From Pomphorhynchus laevis (taxonomy: Eukaryota > Acanthocephala > Palaeacanthocephala > Echinorhynchida > Pomphorhynchidae), in NCBI GenBank assembly GCA_012934845.2, contig WNNJ02001234.1:1-64000 (forward strand): a stretch of DNA of 64,000 bases, in the 5' to 3' direction. The notes under the pieces are model-generated. The model made no database searches and had not been told where the DNA came from. It saw only the letters and a list, made by a program, of their open reading frames with translations. Position numbers and translations under genes: made by a program. This document shows, in pieces, positions 48,501 through 59,300 of the stretch. Numbering within the stretch: the stretch's first letter is position 1; every line of letters begins with the position of its first letter.

Positions 48501-49430
48501 GATGAAGTGCCGTCGAATTTTAGGGTAAGTGTGGACAATTTAAAAATTTCCGTCAATGTTTCGGATGAAAATATATGTTTCGCCGTTTTCCTCGCGACGC
48601 CATTTTATCGATGCGGGCAGGAGAGAGTTGAGCGATTTCGGAATGGGTGCGATCGAGGAAAATGCGAATGGTTGAAAAAGACATTAGTTTTAATCGTTGG
48701 AAGATGACAGAGGACGCGTGAGAGCGATTTTTGAAAAAAATTTTCAGGAGAAAAAATCAATTGAGAAGATTTGTTTAGGCGGATGAATGCGACAGGAGAG
48801 ATTTCGCTGAAAAAATATGGTTTATCCGCATGAACAAGAGACGATAGGATGGATCTGAAGGCGGAAACATCGTGGTCGAGACGTGCTTGTGGAGATAAGG
48901 AGATGGAAGGGGTGATATTAGTGACGAGAATCAATCGCGAAAAGGAAAGCGTTTCCATATAGGAGGATGAGTGACATGAGTGGGTAAGATCACAATAGGA
49001 GAGCTGGCAGTCGAGGAAATGGAGGGAGTAGGCTCGACAGCGGGAGACAGAGGATAGGGATAATATAGAGTTTGACAAGCGATGTAATGAAAGGTTATGA
49101 GTGGAAGGATCGTGGAGGTTGGTGAATGTTATTTTGATTGATGTAGGTATTTGAGTAACAATACAGAAGGGCGGGACGGGGGTGTCGGAAAGTGAAGATT
49201 ACATGGAATTTGAAGTGTATATTGTGACAGGATCAGTGGGTGGATAAAGGACATCGGAAACGACTAGGGTAGTTTGTGTGGGTGGTGGTTGATATTAGTT
49301 TGTTGGCACAAGATCCACATAGGGAGTCTTCTTCAGCCTTACTGTTGTCGCAGGCGATTGTAGTCTAGACGTTGCAGTCGTGTGTCGAGTACTGTACTTG
49401 TAGTTGAGCACAGTTGGTGTCGATTGTAGT
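45550..49430 (-). mobile_element. LINE family A copy 4, interrupted by a Penelope-like insert
   Basis: Minus-strand order is: 5' part 49430-49080 (GTGCCAACAAACTAAT region); ORF1-like 49078-48605; endonuclease-like 48425-47674 (FDAYISLCISDPGLFDHFL); RT start 47075-46827; RT box VPQGSVLGSLIFSLLLGDL (about 46540); motif C YTDDIVICAHAL (about 46440); and the LINE-specific C-terminus and 3' tail to 45550 with the family CACG box. The 3' hairpin is weakened by a base change. A PLE piece at 47129-47430 splits it. No intact ORF. It separates UXT from NDUFAF7. Confidence 0.85.
47129..47430 (+). mobile_element. Penelope-like insert: terminal sequence joined to RT fragment
   Basis: It starts with GGAGCTGGATCAAAGAAAA and the inverted CTGAAGA...GAAATATC end (the same family as the foldback at 389-545). 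It continues into plus-strand coding sequence reading ILRTGLSKDANDLL, a stop, then NGKTMISFDIVSMLTNVPIN and KAIDKAISTL. This is the palm motif A region of a Penelope-type RT (FDVVSLFTNVP class). This joint ties the foldback ends to a PLE. Confidence 0.75.
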
Positions 49431-50309
49431 TGTCTTCGTTGCTGTCTTTGTAGATGTCTTTGTTTTCGTAGCTGTCTTTGTAGTTTTGCGTTTTGTCATT
49501 TTGAAAAATTTGTGCTTTTCTTCTGTCTTCAGTGGCTCATATTCTTATTAAGGAAACTAGAAAATGCAGGTATAAGAACAAATCAATATATCAATATTTA
49601 CACCAAAATTATGATATTGTTCATTTTTATGGATTCACAGTGAATGAGCAAAAATTTTAACAACTTTTTAATTTTAATTCTTCACATCTTCTCTTATTAC
49701 CTCTCATAACCTCTCTCGCGGAGCTCGGTTGAACGCCTTCTCCAAAGAACAATCAACCGGTTGTAGGTTATTCTAGACCGGTTGAGCGAACTCCCAAAAT
49801 ATTTCGAGGATAGCCTCAACTCATTATTTGAAAAAATTTATATCGATAAAATGAATGGTGTTTCCTCTAAAATATCCTAGAAAACATAACTTTTATTATC
49901 AGAAACAAAACGTTTTGTTTTCGAAGATGCTAGCATCTAGCGAGAAATAAATATAATCCGGCTTAAAAGTTCTAAATCAAAATATATATAAGCATTAGTT
50001 GTTTTTAATTTAATACAAGTGTTAAACAAAAGCTTGTATAAATATAATATAAGCCTGATCAACAAAACATAAAGTTATCTTTATATTTCTCTAGCTTTAT
50101 CAGACAAGTACATCACAAATTGTTAACCTATGTACCTTATTTCCAAGTTCTTGGAAATCAACAGTAATCATTAAATGATAGTTACTCTCAATTCGTATCT
50201 TTTCTCGATATGTCTATAGAAAAAGTAACAAAGTTACGATCATGCCTATTTTAAGCCTATTTTAAAGATACTTAAATCATAACTTATTCAAACCGCTACT
50301 CGTTTTTTC
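49431..50309. other. Gene-free region upstream of NDUFAF7
   Basis: At 49390-49500 the LINE 5' end runs into a (TGTCTTTG/TAGTTG)-type imperfect repeat. A palindrome (CAACCGGTTG ... GACCGGTTGAGC) lies around 49745-49790. No exon encoding a mitochondrial targeting sequence could be identified with confidence. Confidence 0.5.
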
Positions 50310-50311
50310 AG
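50310..50311 (+). promoter_or_regulatory. Splice acceptor 3 nt before the NDUFAF7 ATG
   Basis: CTCGTTTTTTCAG precedes TATATG. It is the strongest pyrimidine tract of the four start-codon acceptors. It is either an SL trans-splice site or the acceptor of a cis intron after an unseen first exon that would carry the targeting peptide. Confidence 0.6.
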
Positions 50312-50314
50312 TAT

Positions 50315-53300
50315 ATGCATCGTTTGATAACCGAATTAATTAGGAAGAATTCCTACAAGCCTTTGAAAATCAGTGAATACATGCAACTTTGTCTACATCA
50401 CCCCACTATGGTATTGCTTCTTTTGTCTGTATTAAAAGAAACACATTTGTGTACTTAGGGATATTATGCACGAAATGCAAAAATTGGAAGCACTGATGGC
50501 GACTTTTTTACATCCCCTGAACTAAATCAATGCTTTGGAGAGGTACTGTTGTGTAGTGTGTTTAATTAAATTTGAATGAAACCATTATTGTAAACAGATG
50601 ATTGCTATATGGCTTTGTAACACTTGGAATGAGTATGGTATCCACAAGCCCTTGCTGATTGAGCTTGGTCCAGGTAACGGGACGCTTATGTATGATATGA
50701 TAAAGGTAAGCAAAGTATAAAAATTTTCAAAAAATAATATTTTCAATAGACTATAAATGCCATTAGAAAGCATAACACCGACGTTCTGCTTCACGAATCT
50801 AGCGAAATGTTGAAGCAAGTACAAAAAGATCGATTGTTCGCTATAGATGATTTTAATCCTAAATGGATCAGTGATGTTTCCACTTTGATTAAAGAGTGCA
50901 GTAAAGTCGATCGACCAATATTTTTTATAGCGAACGAATTTTTTGATACCCAGCCCATTAGATCATTTAAGGTTAAATTTGTTGTTTCTAAAGTTTTTTT
51001 GTTATTTTAATCTTCAAGAAAAACAAATCTGCATTCAAGACTAGCGAAGAACTGGATGAAATAGTTGTAGGGTTAAACAATGAAAATGGTCAATTGACGT
51101 TTGGACTATGCAAATGCAATCCAAATGAAATTACCTTGCTCGTGAGTGCTAGTTCATTCTTATTTAAGTGCATTCTGAGCTATTCCAACTAGTAATTATT
51201 CAATTTAAAACGAATGAATGACTAACGTTTAGCTGCCAATAGAATTTGAGTTTTAATGCAAATGAAGTTATGACTTATACGAATATTTTATTGTTCTGTA
51301 ACGCCGTCTACTCAAAGACATTTTATTTAGTCAGATTAATTCAAATCGAGTCCTGATGAGTGTCGAATACTTTCATATCGTGCGTGTTTGGATAAATGCA
51401 TATTCAAAAAGTACGGTGTACTTACGCTAGATAATCACTTTACATAAGCGGAAATACATCATTTACATTGACATGTATTTGATCCCGCTGCTATGTTGAG
51501 TTGATGAATAGAAGCCAAAACCTAATAACATATGAGTTCCTTCATATCATCTCTGTATTCCAGAGATGTACTAATTGGTTTATAACAAAAATCAGTATAT
51601 CAGTTCTTAAACAGAAATATTAAAATTTCGATTTAATTTTAATTAAATTTTTGTTTTTATTGAATTAAAAATAAATATATGTACAAAATAAAGTACAAAA
51701 TATCTGATTTGTTTATGTTTTATCTAAACAATTGTTTTACAAATTAAATCGAAATATTACGGATTAATAAAATGTATAATAATTGGAAATTTACATTTAT
51801 TGGAAATAAATGTACAAAATAAATGAAAATATAATAAATAAATGTATAAATAATATATATACGAAATCTGATTTAGAATTATATATCTGAATTACACAAT
51901 CTGGTTTAGAATTTCATATGCGAAATATGATTATTGGTCTCTACAAGCAAAAAAAAACAAAGATTAATTCTTCAATTTTACGTTTCGCATTGCGGTTTCT
52001 TCAAAAATTGCAAGTATTTAAGAATCAAGACAATTTTTAAGCACTGGTTTAAAAATAAACAAAAGATTTAACCAGTGGTTAAATCTTTTTGTTATTAAAA
52101 CTTACAATTTTTGAAGAAGAAGCCGCAAGGCGAAACGTGAAATTGAAGAATTAATCTTTGTTTTTTGTTGGTAGAGACCAATAATCATATTTCGTATATA
52201 TATCGTAAATTTATAAATTTACATAGTTAGAAATAATTAAGTGTTTTCAAGTTATATTCTTAGTTATCGCCCTTGCTTAAATTTAGATTTAAAGATAAAG
52301 ACAACATACAATAAAGTATAAAAATATTATATTTTCATATATATTTTAAATATTCTATATTTTTAATCCATAATTTACATTTATATAAAATATATATGAA
52401 CATTGGCATTATAGTTTGTTAATGATCTGGAGACTTTTTACTCTCATCGTTTAATTTAGAATGACTAATTTTTTAGTCATTAAAAACTAAATTTTTTACT
52501 TTATGAATGGCGATAACACGCATCTAAATTCTCCATTTGAATTATTAAATTGAGTCAGTTAAACTTATACTGATTTTTTGAATTATTTGAGAAGTAGATA
52601 TACCTTGGTTGTAATTTTGTCCATGGGTAACTAATCTTGTTTTTTAAATCATTTTATTTATAGAATGCCTTTAAAGGTAAGCTACTAAACGATGCTTACC
52701 GTTTATTTACCGCTTTTGCACTTCTTAATGTATTGGATCCGTGTTACGCTCTATTCTTAAATTTCAGACTAACCTACTTGGCAGTGTAGACGACAATCAG
52801 TTTGAAATTAGCTTCGAAGCAGCGCGATATTACGAGGTAATATGTAAAATGCTTAAACGGCACGGCGGTGCAGCATTAATCTGTGACTATGGTGAATTAA
52901 AAACTCCATCAGATACGTTACGAGTATGTTCATTAAGGTTAAATTGTTTCATTATAATAATTAATATTTAAATATTAATTAATTATTAATTAATTTTGCA
53001 TTATATAAATTTTAATTAATTAGTTATGTTTTAATTTACCATTATTATGCGTAAAAATAAAAAATAATCGATTATCACAACAATAATATCTTATCAATTA
53101 CTTTTCATAAATAAAGAAAATCAGTATCTGTATTAGAATTAATCAATCAAAATCAATTTATCATAATTATAGATTTGATAAGTTATACATTTAATTATAT
53201 ATAATTAGTCAAATATTATATTTATGATTTTATTAATTATATTTTATTTAATAAAGAGATTAAAGGAATTCAAAATTAATTATAATTTCAAGTTTTATTT

Positions 53301-56300
53301 TTCGTTAAAATAAGTAATTTAGCTTAAATGATTGTAAAAACAAATGAAAATAAAATTTATTTAATGTCGTTTTTATAATTCTTTATAAAAATAAAGGTAA
53401 ATATTATTGTAATAATTTTTATTTGATTATTAATTAAATATTATCGGTAAATATTTTTTGTTAATACAACTATACCATTTTTGATAATAATTAATATTTA
53501 AATATTAATTAATTATTAATTAATTATTTTTTTGAAAATACTATTCTGATAATGTCTTAAGCAAAATAACAGGAAGGAAATTATTATCAATATTTAAAGT
53601 TCTGAGTAAGAACGTTTTTATTTATTTTATGTAATAAGATTAATTGTTTACAGCTAAGAATTGATTTTTTAAATTTGTATTTTTTAAATAAAATGTCCTT
53701 CTTATCGTAGCTTATAGTGCTCCTATCATTTGCTTTATTAAAACTAAAGCAAATGATTATGAAAAGTCATACTTTTACTCTTTTTAAAAATCAATTTCGT
53801 TAGTTACGATTGCATTCCAAAGGATTTTAATCTGCAGCACTGTTACGATTATACGATCGTCAACATTCCATTATTTTAATTTTAATTGAATACTGCTGTG
53901 ATAATAGTTGTCGCTACAGTAAGCGTAGATTAATTGATGAAATTATAAGATAAACACAAATTATAATTGTGAAAAATTATTAATTAATAATTACTTAATT
54001 ATTAGTTACTTTTCAACACTGATGTTTTGTAAAGTTTGATTTTAAAAACATCGGATCTTCAAGTATTTGTTGTTATCATGCTTACTTGTCTTTTATTCCT
54101 TCTCACAGTTAATTAGCTGGGATATATGTATCAATTAATATTCGATTTATATTAATTTATTATTTATAAATTTATTATTTTTATTTGAAGCAGATTCTGT
54201 GAAAATCTGAAAAAAAAGCTGAGTAAAAGCTTTTTAAAGCTTGTAATATTGAAATTCATTGACATTCTAATAAAAAAATATTTTATTTTTATTTATATCT
54301 TTATATAAATAATTATTTTTAAAATATAGAATTTGGGATCTCTTTCATATAGAAAGGAAGCTATAAAATTACTAAATATAAAATTATTAGTAATAATTAA
54401 TTATTAAACAATGATTATTAACAAATAATTAATTATTATTTTATATTTTATATTAATTCAATATTCTAAATAAAATAGGATTTAATATAAAACTTTGATT
54501 AATCATTTTTATAAATTTTCCATATCTTATTTTTAAAGAACATTAATATTTGATACAGTTTGATCACATTTACTGTTTAATATTGATTTTTAAAATTTTA
54601 AAATGAACTAGATATCTTAATTGGTTTTAAATTCTGCGGTAAATCCAGTACTTTTTATTATATTACATGAGTTCGTAATTTATAATTTTGTGAAATTATA
54701 AACTGTGAAATTTGTAATTTCACAGTTGAGAGCATAATTTGTTACAACAAATTTTCAAACCTAGAGTTTTTTAACATTATATTATTTATTTCATTTGAAA
54801 GGTTTACTTCCTGAAACATTTTAGAATTTGTCGATATTTGCTTATCTTATTGTTTGGAGCATATATTTTTCAGGCCTTTCATAAAGGGACACAAATTCAT
54901 CCGCTTATGAATCCAGGAGAAGCGGATCTTACCGCAGATGTTGATTTTCGCTTAATTCGTAAAATCGCACAAAGAGGTAGTTATTGAAATATTTCAAATT
55001 AAGAAATTTATATATTTTTGTAATTTATTAAATTAATATGATAAATATATTTAAAATATATTTATTATTTATTACATTAATTTTAATCTTAATTAAATTA
55101 TTGTTATAATTTGAACCCCGATAGCACCAAACTGCCGATGCAAATTTCAATGCACACTAATTTCTCATTTTATTTTGGTTTGACCAAAATAAATGTGAAT
55201 TTTAAACGTGAAAGAGGTAGTGACTATTTTAGATATGGAATGTTTAATTTATCGGTAAATATCTTCATATCGTTGTATATGCTCTCAAGTATATATGCGT
55301 GCTTGCACAATACAATGCATATCGGACTGCTGATATGACCAGGCAATGTTGAAATTTGCTCTTTTACATGTGCAATTATTGGTAGAATAAGCTAACCGGT
55401 AATAAATAAAAAACAGTCAAAATTCTATAAAACAAATTCAATAAAAAATTTGATATTTTAATTCCTATAAGTGTCTGCACGTAAATTGTATACTAATTAT
55501 TTTAATAATCAATTATTAGCACACTAATGTAATTTTTAATATAAATGATTTAAAGATAAAGAAATTACTAAAAAATAAATTTTTAAAAATTTATTACGAA
55601 TAAATTTATGAATTATTTAAACAAATATAAATATTGTTGATCTCGCGCATTAAGTATTTGAAATGCATTTACGAAAGGAAACAAGATAAGTCCAAACTTT
55701 GTAAACAGATTGGTCGTGTCTCTCCCTTATGATAAATTAAAGAGTAAATTTTTAAGATAAAATTCACTAAGTAAAATTTATTAAGTAAATTTTTTGTTTA
55801 CATAAGAATTTCTAATCTATAAACTTCTGAAATACTGCGATTTTTGAATTTTAATAAAAGCAATTGAGGAAAATATTAGGAAATTATAAATTTGAATAGA
55901 GATTGATACTAATATATTAAGATATTACGGAACTAATAAACGTCATAAATATTTTTGTCTATTTAATTATCATTGGCCGCTTTCATAGGTACCACATTTA
56001 CGAAATGCGATATTATAAGTTTATAAATTTATTTTTATGAGCCTACATCTTAGAAACTTAATGAGTGATTAAGAATAGTTTTGAAAATATGTTACATACT
56101 ATATAATATAAATAATTTATAAATATTTGGACCGACAGGTGCCGGCTCAACCGATCCGTCATCGAACAGCGTTTAGTTCGGGGATCGCATGTTGTCAGTT
56201 AATCTCTCAGCAGTGCTGTTTGGGCAACATCTGAATATTTAGGAAGCAAATAACTGACCGAATTGTATAAGCCGTTGGACTAGTTTGTTAGTGAAGTAGC

Positions 56301-59300
56301 TCGAATCGCTCTTATGCCCAAACAATAGATTAATCTTTAAAAAGCGGAAGAGGATCATTGATGTCTTGATTACTCGCAGATATTATTACCGCATGCACGG
56401 AAAACGATATTAAAAGATGTGTCTAGAAATATATTTTTATGAGCCTACATCTTACAAACTTAATGATTGATAAAAAATAGTATTGAATATATATTATATA
56501 CTATATAATATAAATAATTATAATAATATCAAAGTTAAATGTGAATGAATTACAAGTGATGACTTGTTGTAGTTCATAAATTTCATTAATTCATTAATTT
56601 TAATTCCTTCAAAATTAATTATCGAGAGATAAAACATAAACCGAATAAAACGCGATATCGCATTTCACATTTAAAAAATTTAAATGTTTTAAATTAAACA
56701 TTTTAATGTACTTAATAAAAACTTTAATAAAACTTTTAACAAACTTTTAATAAAAGTTTAAATCTAGATACTTTGCTCTAAAGTATTGATTGCTTCAGAG
56801 CGAAGCAATTATTACTGCGATTTTTTTGTTCCTAAAGTTGCTGCTTAACTACTAGTGATAAAATAATTAAATTAATTAAAGCACACTTCAAGAAATGTGG
56901 TAGGTAATCAAAATAATAATAAATAAAATAACATATTGATAAATTAAAAAAAAAAACTGAAAATAACAAACAATTATAAAAGGAAAGATAAAATTAATAA
57001 AGATATGTATAAAGAACTTACTAAATTAAAGCATAATCAAAAGGGTATAAATATAGATTAAATAATAACAACGACAAAAATAAAATTTACAATTCGTTAT
57101 ATAATAACTTAAATGATTACTTTAGTAAGCTGATTAATAGTGAAAGCTCGAATATATCTAAGATAAAAATTTGGAAAGATTATATATTTGATAAAATTAA
57201 AAATAAAATGAAAATAACAAACAATTATAAAAGGAAAGATAAAATTAATAAAGATATGTATAAAGAACTTACTAAATTAAAGGATAACTATATAATAACA
57301 ACTATTGATAAAGCTAGTAATAACTTTGTCTTCATATGCAAAAAGCTTTATTATGATATACTAATGAAAGAGGTTAATTCTAATGATTTAAATGTAAATC
57401 CAACATATGAACGTAGTGAGTTGAGTTTTGAAACAATTATTACAAGTCACTGTTCTATAATGGATAAAAAGGGTATAAAGGTTGAATCAGATAATAAAAC
57501 TATACCTATATTATATTGGAATCCAAAATTACATAAAAATCCAATAAAACCTAGGTTCATATGTAGTGCGTTTAAATGTACATTAAAACCACTTTCTGTC
57601 TATATGAATAAAATACTTAAAGTAATTAAAGCACACTTTAAAAAATATTGCAAGGTAATCGAAATTAATACTGGTATAAAACACTATTTCAGTATTAATT
57701 CTACAAAAGAATTTTTAGAACAGACAAAAGGAATAAATTTTCAGAATATAAATACATACGATTTTAGTACGCTTTATACAAATCTAGATTTAGTAGATAT
57801 TAAAGAAGCGTTAGTAAAATTAATTAATCTTATATTCGGAAAAAGATATACATATATATGTTATAATAATTATAACGCCTATCTAACAAAAATTAAACCA
57901 TCAAGTAAATATAAATATATGGATAAAATTGAATTAATAGAATCCTTAAATATTTAAGAACTTACTAAATTAAAGGATAACTATATAATAATAACTATTG
58001 ATAAAGCTAGTAATAACTTTGTCTTCATATGCAAAAAGCTTTATTATGATATACTAATGAAAGAGGTTAATTCTAATGATTTAAATGTAAATCCAACATT
58101 GTGATATAATGATGAAAGAGGTAAATTCTAATGATTTAAATGTAAATCCAACATATGAATGTAGTGATTTAAATTTAGAAACAATTATTACAAGTCACTG
58201 TTACATATTGAATATAAAGTGTATAAAGGTTGAATCACATAATAAATGTATACCTACATTATATTAGCCACAAATGGGCCACCTGATATCCTTCAGAACC
58301 AGATTTTCGCCTCTTGTGATAAGATTGAGGCACAATGTGTATTTAACTCTAGTAATTTTTATTCATTAAGCGAACAAATTTATCAAGGTAGCCTTATTCT
58401 TAATAAAACCAATATTAATGATAAAGAAGGTGTATATCTAGATATGAACATTAAATTAACATCAATTAAAACTATCATTAATTTATATTGTATAAATTAC
58501 ATGGTTAAATTTACAATAAACATATTTCTGCATGAGCATTCATGCATACCATATAATATTAAATCAATTAAAACTATTATGAGGTATTATAATATTAAGA
58601 TATTATATATATTTTATATAATATATAAAATATAATACATTAAATAATGAAATTTTAAGAATTGCTATAACATGCAATGATAATGGTTTTCTATAATATA
58701 AATATTAGCGCCACAAGGAAAATTTGTAATTATAATAAAGAGTTGAAATCAGTATGTAACGATAATATTAGTAACATTATAGAAACAAAATGCAATTGCG
58801 AAAGTCTTAGTTTTGATAAAATAAATGAACATATATACACTTTTAATCTAGAATTAATTAAAATTGTGAATCAATGAAAATGACATTAAAAGGATAAATT
58901 AAATAATTTTAGATTAAATAATAATGTTTATTATTTAATAATGCTATAATTATTATATAATTTTATAATTATTTGTTTGTAATAATCATTATCAATAATA
59001 ATGCTATAGATTAAATAATAATGATGAAAATAAAATTTACAATTCGTTATATAATGACTTGTCGCCATCTTCTTTCTATTAAATATTTTTATTAAGATTT
59101 ATCGCTTCATTTCAACAATAAATCAAAGATTAATTAATGATTATGACAGCGCAAGTTGTATAATATGCAGTTATTGTAATATAAAATAATGTAATCGAAC
59201 AATATATGTATTTTATTATAATATGTAAAATATAATACATTAAATAATGAAATTTTAAGAATTGCTATAACATGCAATGATAATGGTTTTCTATAATATA

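Noticed and set aside
49404-49643. Cys-rich 79-codon ORF (VDCSCLRCCLCRCLCFRSCLC)
   Set aside because: It arises from a short TGTCTTTG/TAG-type repeat at the LINE A 5' end; the low-complexity cysteines are not a domain.
55111-55338. 75-codon ORF in NDUFAF7 intron 7
   Set aside because: No similarity, no splice sites in phase with exons 7 and 8, and intron-like composition.
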